Source: Paenacidovorax caeni | GTDB lineage: Bacteria > Pseudomonadota > Gammaproteobacteria > Burkholderiales > Burkholderiaceae_C | DNA length: 64,000 nt | Direction of reading: 5' to 3' | Assembly: GCF_001298675.1 (NCBI RefSeq) | Contig: NZ_CYIG01000014.1 | Span: 1 to 64,000 of the forward strand | In this document: one piece after another, positions 56,572 through 64,000 of the stretch | How the letters are laid out: every line of letters begins with the position of its first letter | Numbering within the stretch: the stretch's first letter is position 1 | Translations under genes and position numbers: made by a program | Notes under the pieces: generated by a model | The model's input: the letters and a program-made list of their open reading frames with translations, nothing else | What the model was told of the DNA's origin: nothing | The model's database searches: none

Positions 56572-56690
56572 CGGCACCTGGGCGCTTCCCAGCGTGCACC
56601 CGTGGCCCCCTGTGCGGGCCGACCTCATGAACTGCGGCGCCACCCTCCCTCCTCCTCACGCGCGCCGCCCCCGTTGGGAGCCCCCCTGTC

Positions 56691-58190
56691 GTGATCACCG
56701 AACTCGAATTCAAGAGCCTGGCGGCCCAAGGCTATAACCGCATTCCGCTGATGGCCGAGGCCTTCGCGGATCTTGAAACACCCCTGTCCCTGTATCTGAA
56801 GCTGGCCCATTCGCAGGGCGGCGGCAAGCACAGCTTCCTGCTCGAATCCGTGGTGGGTGGCGAGCGCTTCGGTCGCTACAGCTTCATCGGCCTGCCGGCG
56901 CGCACGCTGCTGCGCGCCAGCGGCTTTGGCGCGGACGCCAAGACGGAGGTCGTCACCGACGGTGTGGTGGTGGAAACGGCCAGCGGCAATCCGCTGGACT
57001 TCATCGCCGCCTACCAAAAGCGCTTCAAGGTGGCACTGCGCCCCGGCCTGCCGCGCTTTTGCGGCGGCCTGGCGGGCTACTTCGGCTACGACGCGGTGCG
57101 CTACATCGAAAAGAAGCTGGAAGCCACCTGCCCGCCGGATGCGCTGGGCTGCCCCGACATCCTGCTGCTGCAATGCGAGGAGCTGGCCGTCATCGACAAC
57201 CTGTCGGGCAAGCTGTACCTCATCGTCTACGCCAATCCAGCCGAGCCTGAGGCCTATGCCAAGGGCAAGAAGCGCCTGCGCGAACTCAAGGAGCAGCTCA
57301 AGTACTCGGTCAGCGCGCCCGTGGTCAAGCCGAGCGAGAGCCATCCGGCGCAGCGCAGCTTCGCCAAGGCCGACTACCTGGCGGCCGTGGAGCGCGCCAA
57401 GGAGCTGATTGCCGCCGGCGACTTCATGCAGGTGCAGGTGGGCCAGCGCATCCACAAGCGCTACACCGAGAGCCCGCTGTCGTTGTACCGTGCGCTGCGC
57501 TCGCTCAACCCGTCGCCCTACATGTACTACTACCACTTTGGCGACTTCCATGTGGTGGGGGCGAGCCCGGAGATCCTGGTGCGCCAGGAGCTGACCGAAG
57601 AAGGCACCAAGGTCACCATCCGTCCGCTGGCCGGCACGCGTCCGCGCGGCGCCACGCCCGAGAAGGACAAAGCGGCCGAGGTGGAGCTGGTGAACGACCC
57701 GAAGGAGCGTGCCGAGCACGTGATGCTGATCGACCTGGCGCGCAACGACATCGGCCGCATCGCCAAGACCGGCTCGGTGAAGGTGACTGAGGCCTTCGTG
57801 GTCGAGCGCTACAGCCACGTGATGCACATCGTCAGCAACGTCGAAGGCATCCTGCACGACGGCATGAGCAGCATGGACGTGCTCAAGGCCACCTTTCCGG
57901 CGGGCACGCTCACCGGTGCGCCCAAGGTGCATGCCATGGAACTGATCGACCAGCTCGAACCCACCAAGCGGGGCCTGTACGGCGGTGCCTGCGGCTACCT
58001 GAGCTACGCCGGGGACATGGACGTCGCCATTGCCATTCGCACGGCGGTGATCAAAGACGGCACGCTGTACGTGCAGGCCGCTGCCGGCGTGGTGGCCGAC
58101 TCCGTGCCTGAGCTGGAATGGAAGGAAACCGAACACAAGGCCCGCGCCCTGCTGCGCGCGGCGGAACTGGTAGAGGAAGGACTGGAATGA
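56691..58190 (+). CDS. trpE: Anthranilate synthase component I
   Basis: A 499-residue enzyme converting chorismate to anthranilate with ammonia from TrpG. N-terminal TrpE_N domain (FADLETPLSLYLKLAHSQGG; FLLESVVGGERFGRYSFIGL, the latter the feedback-site ES region), C-terminal chorismate-binding domain with GASPEILVRQ, RPLAGTRPRGATPEKD, LARNDIGRIAKTGSV and FPAGTLTGAPKVHAMELIDQ. The start is GTG with GGGAG 11 nt upstream. It overlaps the chorismate mutase start by ATGA. The 356-bp gap upstream carries the leader peptide. Confidence 0.97.
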   Translation: MITELEFKSLAAQGYNRIPLMAEAFADLETPLSLYLKLAHSQGGGKHSFLLESVVGGERFGRYSFIGLPARTLLRASGFGADAKTEVVTDGVVVETASGNPLDFIAAYQKRFKVALRPGLPRFCGGLAGYFGYDAVRYIEKKLEATCPPDALGCPDILLLQCEELAVIDNLSGKLYLIVYANPAEPEAYAKGKKRLRELKEQLKYSVSAPVVKPSESHPAQRSFAKADYLAAVERAKELIAAGDFMQVQVGQRIHKRYTESPLSLYRALRSLNPSPYMYYYHFGDFHVVGASPEILVRQELTEEGTKVTIRPLAGTRPRGATPEKDKAAEVELVNDPKERAEHVMLIDLARNDIGRIAKTGSVKVTEAFVVERYSHVMHIVSNVEGILHDGMSSMDVLKATFPAGTLTGAPKVHAMELIDQLEPTKRGLYGGACGYLSYAGDMDVAIAIRTAVIKDGTLYVQAAAGVVADSVPELEWKETEHKARALLRAAELVEEGLE

Positions 58191-58513
58191 CCCGCGCCAT
58201 TGAACACACGCAGCATTGCACCACCATGGAGGACGTGCGCCGCTACATCGATGCGCTGGACGACGTACTCGTGCCCCTGCTGGTCACGCGCGGCGGCTAC
58301 ATGACCCAGGCCGCGCGCATCAAGCAGAGCGACAGCCAGGTGCGCGATGAAGAGCGCATCGAGGCCATCGTGGCGCGCGTACGCGCCCGTGCCGTCCAGG
58401 AGGGTGGGCAGCCCGACGTGATCGAGGCCATCTACCGCAGCATGATGGAGGCCTACATTGCCTACGAACACCGCGAGTTCGCGCGCCTGCGCACGCCGGA
58501 GGGCCAGCCATGA
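58187..58513 (+). CDS. Chorismate mutase-like (AroQ) domain protein
   Basis: A 108-residue all-helical AroQ-class protein: [58 protein letters not shown]. Residues of the AroQ active site (Arg, Lys in RIKQS, Glu) are seen. Such genes sit between trpE and trpG in Comamonadaceae. It may convert chorismate to prephenate, or the branchpoint intermediate, but the small size also fits isochorismate-pyruvate lyase-like members, so the activity is inferred. ATGA overlaps both the trpE end and the trpG start. Confidence 0.85.
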   Translation: MTRAIEHTQHCTTMEDVRRYIDALDDVLVPLLVTRGGYMTQAARIKQSDSQVRDEERIEAIVARVRARAVQEGGQPDVIEAIYRSMMEAYIAYEHREFARLRTPEGQP

Positions 58514-59079
58514 AGCTCTTGATGGTCGATAACTACGACAGCTTCACCTTCAACATCGTCCAGTACTTTGGCGAACTGGGCGCGCAGGTGGAGGTGTTCC
58601 GCAACGACGAGATCACCCTGGAAGGCATTGCCGCGCGCGCGCCCGATCGGCTGGTGATTTCGCCCGGCCCCTGCTCGCCGGCCGAAGCCGGCATTTCGGT
58701 GGCGGCCATCCAGCACTTTGCCGGCAAGCTGCCGATTTTGGGCGTGTGCCTGGGGCACCAAAGCATTGGCGCGGCCTTCGGCGGCAAGATCGTCCGGGCG
58801 CAGCAGCTCATGCACGGCAAGACCAGCGTCATCACCACCACGCAGCAGGGCGTGTTCGCGGGGTTGCCGGCGCAGTTCACGGTGAACCGCTACCACTCGC
58901 TGGCCATCGAGCGCGCGAGCTGCCCCGAGGCGCTGGAGATCACTGCCTGGACCGAGGACGGCGAGATCATGGGGGTGCGCCACCGTACGTTGCCCATTGA
59001 AGGCGTGCAGTTCCACCCCGAGAGCATCCTCACCGAGCATGGCCACGCCATGCTGAAGAACTTTTTGGATCAAAAATAG
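58510..59079 (+). CDS. trpG: Anthranilate synthase component II (glutamine amidotransferase)
   Basis: A 189-residue class I amidotransferase feeding ammonia to Trp[34 protein letters not shown], the nucleophile loop [15 protein letters not shown] (Cys about 80), and the His-Glu of [14 protein letters not shown] complete the triad. Standard length. It overlaps the chorismate mutase end by ATGA. The stop TAG at 59077-59079 falls inside a short repeat whose stem and T tract probably terminate the operon; trpD and trpC are not in this window. Confidence 0.97.
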   Translation: MKLLMVDNYDSFTFNIVQYFGELGAQVEVFRNDEITLEGIAARAPDRLVISPGPCSPAEAGISVAAIQHFAGKLPILGVCLGHQSIGAAFGGKIVRAQQLMHGKTSVITTTQQGVFAGLPAQFTVNRYHSLAIERASCPEALEITAWTEDGEIMGVRHRTLPIEGVQFHPESILTEHGHAMLKNFLDQK

Positions 59080-59130
59080 GAGCTGTCAGCGCTTGCTGGG
59101 CAAGCGCTGGAGCCCTTTTTTATCCCAAAA
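59071..59130 (+). repeat. Short palindromic repeat serving as stop codon and terminator of the trp cluster
   Basis: CAAAAATAGGAGCTGTCAGC, GCTTG-CTGGG-CAAGC, GCTGGAGCCCTTTTTTATCC. The stem AGCGCTTG/CAAGCGCT is perfect (8 bp) and is followed by CCCTTTTTT, a good rho-independent terminator. Its TAG is the trpG stop codon. The convergent amn gene ends 2 bp later. Confidence 0.8.
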
Positions 59131-59131
59131 A

Positions 59132-60613
59132 TTACTGGAACGCGACTTCGGCGAAGCTGCGCAGCTTGCGGCTGTGCAGGCGCTGCACACCGCCGGCGCG
59201 CAGGATGGCGATCGCGCGCATGCCGATACGCAGGTGCTGGTCCACGCGCTCGCGGTAGAAATGGTTGGCCATGCCGGGCAGCTTGATCTCGCCGTGCAGC
59301 GGCTTGTCGCTCACGCACAGCAGGGTGCCGTAGGGCACGCGGAAACGGAACCCGTTGGCGGCGATGGTTGCGCTTTCCATGTCCAGCGCCACGGCGCGGC
59401 TCTGGCTGAAGCGGCGCTGGGGCAGGTTGTCCGGCAGCAGTTCCCAGTTGCGGTTGTCGGTGCTGGCCACGGTGCCGGTGCGCATGATGCGCTTGAGTTC
59501 GTCGCGGCCCATCTGCGTGACGTCGGCCACGGCCTGCTCCAGCGCCACCTGGATCTCGGCCAGCGCGGGAATCGGCACCCACAGCGGCAGCTCTTCGTCA
59601 AGCACATGGTCTTCGCGCACATAGGCGTGGGCTAGCACGTAGTCGCCCAGCTGCTGGCTATTGCGCAGACCGGCGCAGTGGCCCAGCATCAGCCAGGCGT
59701 GCGGGCGCAGCACGGCGATGTGGTCGGTGATGGTTTTGGCGTTGGCCGGGCCCACGCCGATGTTGACCATGGTGATGCCGCTGCCGTCGGCACGCACCAG
59801 GTGGTAGGCCGGCATTTGCGGCAGGCGCGGCGGCGGTGCGCCCAGGGCGTCGCTGGGCTGCGCTGGCAGGCCGGTGCGGCGGGTGACCACGTTGCCGGGC
59901 TCGACGAAGGCGATGTACTCGCTTTCGGGGCGGGCCATTTCCGCATGGCCCAGGCGCACGAACTCGTCGATGTAAAACTGGTAGTTGGTGAACAGCACGA
60001 AGTTCTGGAACCACTCGGGCAGCGTGCCCGTGTAGTGGCGCAGGCGGTGCAGCGAATAGTCCACGCGCGGGGCGGTGAACAGCGACAGCGGCTGCGCCTG
60101 CCCGGGTGCGGCACTCCAGGTGCCGTTGGCAATGCCGTCGTCCATGGCCGAGAGATCGGGCAGGTCGAACAGGTCGCGCATCAGCATGCGGCGCTCGGGC
60201 GTGAGCTGGCCCTCGACGTGGTCGTGCTCAGCGAACGAAAAGTGGATCGGAATGGGTTGGTTGCTGGTGCCGACTTCCAGTACCACGCCGTGGTTGGCGC
60301 GCAGCAGACGCAGCTGCTCCAGATAGTAGGAGGCGAACAGGTCGGGCCGCGTGAGGGTGGTTTCGTAGTGCCCCGGCCCCTCGACAAAGCCGTAGGCCAG
60401 CGCGGTGGCGGCGCGCGCCACGGTGCTGGTGTGCACGCGCACGCAGGGGTAGAAGGCGCGCACGGGCTGGGCAGGCGTTTCTCCCTGCACGAAGCGCTGC
60501 ATGGCGCTGCGCAGGTGCTCGATCTGCTGCTGGTAGATGCGCTGGATTTGCGCCAGCGCCTCGGCCGGGTCGCTGTGCTGGGTGGGAGCGGTGAAGGTGG
60601 TGGTAAGGGCCAT
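59132..60613 (-). CDS. amn: AMP nucleosidase
   Basis: A 493-residue enzyme hydrolysing AMP to adenine and ribose-5-phosphate. The N-terminal AMP-nucleosidase-specific domain (residues ~1-200: AQPVRAFYPCVRVHTSTVAR; THHYETT-like GPGHYETTLTRPDLFASYYL) is followed by a nucleoside-phosphorylase-like domain (ITMVNIGVGPANAKTITDHI, AWLMLGHCAGLRNSQQLGDY, VALDMESATIAANGFRFRVP). Length matches E. coli Amn (484). The ATG at 60613 is used rather than the upstream frame to 60727. It converges with trpG and its 5' end is close to the next GGDEF-EAL stop. Confidence 0.94.
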   Translation of the reverse strand: MALTTTFTAPTQHSDPAEALAQIQRIYQQQIEHLRSAMQRFVQGETPAQPVRAFYPCVRVHTSTVARAATALAYGFVEGPGHYETTLTRPDLFASYYLEQLRLLRANHGVVLEVGTSNQPIPIHFSFAEHDHVEGQLTPERRMLMRDLFDLPDLSAMDDGIANGTWSAAPGQAQPLSLFTAPRVDYSLHRLRHYTGTLPEWFQNFVLFTNYQFYIDEFVRLGHAEMARPESEYIAFVEPGNVVTRRTGLPAQPSDALGAPPPRLPQMPAYHLVRADGSGITMVNIGVGPANAKTITDHIAVLRPHAWLMLGHCAGLRNSQQLGDYVLAHAYVREDHVLDEELPLWVPIPALAEIQVALEQAVADVTQMGRDELKRIMRTGTVASTDNRNWELLPDNLPQRRFSQSRAVALDMESATIAANGFRFRVPYGTLLCVSDKPLHGEIKLPGMANHFYRERVDQHLRIGMRAIAILRAGGVQRLHSRKLRSFAEVAFQ

Positions 60614-60641
60614 GGCGCTATTGTCCACGGCCGTTGTGACG

Positions 60642-62726
60642 TCAGCCGGCGGCCTGCCGCCAGCGCTGCCACCAGCCGGGGATCTGGTCTGCGGCCAGGG
60701 GGCGCGACAGTTGCCACCCCTGGGCAAGGTCGCAGCCCAGCGCGCGCAGCATGTGCTGCTGCTCGGCAGTCTCCATGCCTTCGGCGACCACCTGGAGCTG
60801 CAGGCTGTGCCCCATCTGGATGATGGCGGTGACGATGGCCACGTCGTCGCTGCTGCCCGGCGTGTCGGTGACGAAGGAGCGGTCGATCTTCAGCTTGTCG
60901 ATGGGGTAGCGCTTCAGGTAGGCCAGCGAGGAATAGCCGGTGCCGAAGTCGTCGATGGACACGCGCACCCCCAGCGCGCGCAGGGCCGCGAGCATGCTGG
61001 CGGCGGATGTGCCCTGCTGCATGAGCACGGTTTCGGTGATCTCGATTTCCAGGAACCTGGGCGCCAGCCCCGTGGCGTCAAGCACCTGCCGGATGTCGGC
61101 CACAACGTCGCGCTGGCGTAGTTCCAGGGCCGAGAGGTTCACGGCCACCGGCACCTGCGGCAGGCCCGCGTCGTGCCATGCCTTGAGCTGGCGGCAGGCT
61201 TCGTGCAGCACCCAGCGGCCTATGGGGGTGATGAGGCCACGCGCCTCGGCGAACGGAATGAATTCGTCGGGCGCCACGATGCCGCGCTCGGGGTGCTGCC
61301 AGCGCACCAGGGCCTCGAATCCGGCCAGGCGGCCGTCGTCCAGCCACACCTGCGGCTGGTAGTGCAGGGTGAAAGCGTGGCGCTGGATGGCATCGCGCAG
61401 CAGCCGCTCGAGCTGCAGCTCCTCCAGCGGGGCACGGCCGTCCATGCTGTGCTGGTAGAACTGTCGGTTGGCGCGGCCGCTGTCCTTGGCGTGGTGCATG
61501 GCCAGGTCAGCGTGGCGCAGCAGCTCCTCGGCGTCCGTGCTGTCCTCGGGGTAGCGGCTGATGCCAATGGAGGGTGACAGCGTGATCGGCAGGCCGCCCA
61601 CCATGCAGGGCGCGCCCATGGCCGCAAGCAGCTTGTCGGCCACGGCGGCGGCATCGTGTGCTTCGGACAGGTCAGGCAGCAGCACGACGAATTCATCGCT
61701 TCCCAGGCGTGCGACCAGGTCGCAGGTGCGCACGCTGGCTTTCAGGCGCGCCGCCATCTCGCACAGCAGGGTGTCGCCCGTGTGGTGGCCCAGGGAATCG
61801 TTGACGGTCTTGAAGTGGTCCAGGTTGATGAACAGCAGCGCCGCATGCCCGTGCTGGCGCCGCAGGCGTGCCAGGGTATTCTCTAGCTGCTCCATCAGGT
61901 AGCGGCGGTTGGGCAATTGGGTCAGCGGGTCGTGCAGCGCGATGAAGGCCATGTGCTCCTGCGCCTGCTTGCGCAGCGTGATGTCGCGCGCGACCACGAT
62001 GCGGTACTCCTGCCCGTCGATGGGCATGGTCTTGCCCACCACCTCAATGGGAATGGCGTGGCCGTCGCGGTGCAGCATGCTGACCTCGTAGGGGTCTTCG
62101 CGTTGGGCGCGGGTGTACGCGATGGCGGTGGCACGGTGCTCCGGGCAGATGTAGTCAAAGACCATCGTTCCCAGCACTTCGGACAACGGGTAGCCGCACA
62201 GACGCTCCAGCGCCTCGTTGCCGTCGGTGATGTAGCCGTCGCGGTGAAAGACGATGGCCTCTTCCGTCGCTGCGCTGAACTTGCGCATGCGCTCCTCGCT
62301 GTCGCGCACCGCCCGCTCGGCCTGCCAGTGGTGCGTGATGTCGTTGATCAGCACGAAGGTGCCGAACTGCTTGCCACCCTGGAGGTGCGGAATCAGGTGC
62401 ACTTCCAGCATGCGCTGCGACCCTTCGGCATCGCGGTGTGGCCGGGTGTGGCGCACCGGCTGGCCGCTGGTGCAGCGCTCCACGTGCGGCTGGATGCTTT
62501 GCCACACGTCCTCGCCAATGGTTTCGCGTGCCGTCAGGCCGAGAATGGAGGCCGTTGTGTGGCCGGTGGCGCGGGCGTAGCGCTCATTGGCGAAGCGGCA
62601 GCGCAGGGTCTCCGCTTCGAAGTACGCCATGCTGGCCGGTATCGCATCGGCGATCACACGCAGCAGCGACCCGCTGTCACGGGCCTCCAGGCCGTCCTGA
62701 TTCTGTGTGGTGGGGTGATCCGGCAT
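60642..62726 (-). CDS. Cytosolic PAS-PAS-GGDEF-EAL protein
   Basis: A 694-residue protein with no clear membrane helix. Two PAS domains (AIPASMAYFEAETLRCRFAN; ATEEAIVFHRDGYITDGNEA) are followed by a GGDEF domain in which the signature reads RLGSDEF (Ser replacing the second Gly, ~residue 340), and an EAL domain with FEALVRW (~469), [14 protein letters not shown] and VVAEGMET intact. The Gly-to-Ser change in the active loop likely reduces cyclase activity, suggesting a phosphodiesterase regulated by PAS signals, although GTP binding may remain regulatory. Confidence 0.87.
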   Translation of the reverse strand: MPDHPTTQNQDGLEARDSGSLLRVIADAIPASMAYFEAETLRCRFANERYARATGHTTASILGLTARETIGEDVWQSIQPHVERCTSGQPVRHTRPHRDAEGSQRMLEVHLIPHLQGGKQFGTFVLINDITHHWQAERAVRDSEERMRKFSAATEEAIVFHRDGYITDGNEALERLCGYPLSEVLGTMVFDYICPEHRATAIAYTRAQREDPYEVSMLHRDGHAIPIEVVGKTMPIDGQEYRIVVARDITLRKQAQEHMAFIALHDPLTQLPNRRYLMEQLENTLARLRRQHGHAALLFINLDHFKTVNDSLGHHTGDTLLCEMAARLKASVRTCDLVARLGSDEFVVLLPDLSEAHDAAAVADKLLAAMGAPCMVGGLPITLSPSIGISRYPEDSTDAEELLRHADLAMHHAKDSGRANRQFYQHSMDGRAPLEELQLERLLRDAIQRHAFTLHYQPQVWLDDGRLAGFEALVRWQHPERGIVAPDEFIPFAEARGLITPIGRWVLHEACRQLKAWHDAGLPQVPVAVNLSALELRQRDVVADIRQVLDATGLAPRFLEIEITETVLMQQGTSAASMLAALRALGVRVSIDDFGTGYSSLAYLKRYPIDKLKIDRSFVTDTPGSSDDVAIVTAIIQMGHSLQLQVVAEGMETAEQQHMLRALGCDLAQGWQLSRPLAADQIPGWWQRWRQAAG

Positions 62727-62867
62727 GTGTTACGCAATCTTTGTATCGGTTATAGCCGATCCGTTGCGGCGTGTGACTGGGTGAAAGTGCTGAGATGGGC
62801 ACCGCCAGGGCGGGGCCCTGGGGCGCCAATATGCCTGGCGGCGCTTCTGCCATGTTTCAATGTGGTG

Positions 62868-64000
62868 ATGGAAACCATGGGTGAAATCACGTCGGCCGCC
62901 GCAGTGCTGGCAGGTGCGCTCGGTAGCGGCTTGCTGATGGGCATCGAGCGCGAGCGGCGCAAGGGCAGGGGGCCGTTCCGGGCCTTCGCCGGCGTGCGCA
63001 CCTTTGCGCTCACCGCGCTGGGTGGCGCGGCGGCAGCCCTGTGGGGGGGCATGGCGCTGGTGGCAGTGGGTGCGGCCTTGGTGGCGGCGCTGGCCGTGGC
63101 CGCGTATGTGCGAGACCGCTCTGGTGATCCGGGCGTGACCACTGAGGTCGCCCTGTGGCTTGCCTATGTGATCGGTGTGGTGTGTGCCCACAGCCTGCCC
63201 TTTGGTGCGGCATTGGCGGTGGTGACCACAGGGCTGCTGGCTGCGCGCGATGCACTGCACCGTTTCGCCCGCGACTGGCTGCGCCCTGCCGAGGTGCGCG
63301 GTGCACTGGTGCTGGCGGCGCTGGCGTTGCTTGTGCTGCCGCTGGCGCCGCACCGGCCTCTGTGGGGTGAGGTGCTGAATCCGCAGGTGGTGGTGCGGCT
63401 GGTGCTTGTGCTGCTGCTGATCCAGTCGCTGGCGCATCTGGGGCGGCGGCTGCTGGCCGCGCGCCATGCCTTGGTGCTCTCAGCGCTGGCCTCGGGCTTC
63501 GTGTCGAGCACGGCCACGATTGCCAGCCTGGGTGTGGCGGTGCGCGAGGGTCGAGAGCCCGCGCGGCGCCAGGGCGGTGCTGCGGCGCTGTCGTGCGTGG
63601 CCACCATGGTGCAGATTCTGGCGGTGGCTGCCACGGTCCAGCCGCAGTGGCTGGGCCGCCTGTGGGCGCCCGCGCTGGCCGGAGCGCTTGCGGCGGCACT
63701 GTGGGGCTGGGCGCTGCTGCGCACCCGGGCAGCAGGTCCGGTGGCATGGGCCGCGCCGGAGCAGGACGCGCCCATGTTCCGGCTGCGTGACGCTCTGCTG
63801 ATTGCGGTGCTGCTTACGGGCATCCAGGTGCTGGTTTACGCCTTGAGGCTGTGGTGGGGGGAGGCGGGCTTGCTCGCTGGTACGCTGCTGGCGGCCTTGG
63901 CTGACGTGCATGCGGCTGTAGCCGCGGTGCTGGTGCAGGGGCGCCCGCAGGACGCTGCGGGGCCCGGGCTGCAAGGGGCGCTGGCGGCGGCGCTGTCGGT
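62868..64000 (+). CDS. MgtC/DUF4010-family membrane protein (C-terminus beyond window)
   Basis: A plus-strand frame open from ATG 62868 to the right edge (377 codons), beginning METMGEITSAAAVLAGALGS. The run GSGLLMGIERERRKG, followed by FAGVRTFALTALGGAAAAL, is the conserved N-terminus of the MgtC/SapB-DUF4010 group. Ten or more hydrophobic helices follow, including ASGFVSSTATIASLGVAVRE, a conserved DUF4010 loop. Function of this subgroup is uncertain; transport or magnesium-related roles are suggested. An in-frame ATG at 62877 is an alternative start. It is divergent from the GGDEF-EAL gene with a ~140-bp gap. Confidence 0.8.
   Translation, partial: METMGEITSAAAVLAGALGSGLLMGIERERRKGRGPFRAFAGVRTFALTALGGAAAALWGGMALVAVGAALVAALAVAAYVRDRSGDPGVTTEVALWLAYVIGVVCAHSLPFGAALAVVTTGLLAARDALHRFARDWLRPAEVRGALVLAALALLVLPLAPHRPLWGEVLNPQVVVRLVLVLLLIQSLAHLGRRLLAARHALVLSALASGFVSSTATIASLGVAVREGREPARRQGGAAALSCVATMVQILAVAATVQPQWLGRLWAPALAGALAAALWGWALLRTRAAGPVAWAAPEQDAPMFRLRDALLIAVLLTGIQVLVYALRLWWGEAGLLAGTLLAALADVHAAVAAVLVQGRPQDAAGPGLQGALAAALS

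Overview
The window is high-GC bacterial chromosome with a Comamonadaceae (Betaproteobacteria, Acidovorax-like) character. This rests on gene content and order (argS-SPOR-dsbA, trpE-chorismate mutase-trpG, ybdK-CPA2-'SpecificRecomb'-apaG divergent from rpe, pgpA-pncC), on many c-di-GMP and chemotaxis proteins, and on a short repeat built around AGCTGCTAGCGCTTG that I associate with this family. No rRNA or tRNA gene, CRISPR array or prophage was seen. The only mobile element is the cut-off left part of an IS110-type element at the left edge.

Layout. 1-455: IS110 transposase start and its non-coding end. 456-4133: DHA2 efflux pump, class II glutamine amidotransferase, MocR/PdxR regulator. 4134-10011: lactate operon lldP-lldR-lldD-dld behind two LldR-type operators 114 bp apart. 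10012-10824: convergent intergenic region filled by a ~650-bp nested palindrome flanked by inverted short repeats. 10825-15008: hybrid sensor kinase divergent from dctA. 15279-16742: small membrane/periplasmic genes including psiF. 16877-19985: argS, SPOR protein, dsbA. 20166-22165: DUF485-actP. 22254-25618: lptA-lptB-rpoN-thioesterase. 25686-27507: chemoreceptor pseudogene. 27626-30169: rlmL, PIN protein, YecA/SEC-C protein. 30334-36461: HisKA_2 kinase, ANTAR regulator, GGDEF-EAL protein, chemoreceptor. 36472-42269: pncC, pgpA, DUF4139, phytase-like lipoprotein, LMW-PTP, thiL. 42275-49091: ybdK, CPA2 antiporter, SpecificRecomb membrane protein, apaG, rpe, a small secreted protein, gph. 49155-55704: GGDEF-EAL protein and two chemoreceptors. 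55747-60613: CHI-like protein, Trp-Trp leader peptide, trpE, chorismate mutase, trpG, amn. 60642-64000: GGDEF-EAL protein and a truncated MgtC/DUF4010 membrane protein.

Biology. The carbon genes describe growth on organic acids: lactate (both isomers), C4-dicarboxylates and acetate. Around them sit seven signalling proteins of the GGDEF-EAL and chemoreceptor types, one of them broken, plus two histidine kinases.

Most unusual signals. (1) A short repeat present about 12 times in 64 kb, several copies lying in frame inside housekeeping genes (rpoN, thiL, pncC, gph, possibly rlmL) and others supplying stop codons or terminators. (2) The long nested palindrome at 10087-10732. (3) A chemoreceptor broken at a perfect quasi-palindrome. 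(4) A candidate trp attenuator leader peptide. All calls come from reading the sequence; no database search was run.
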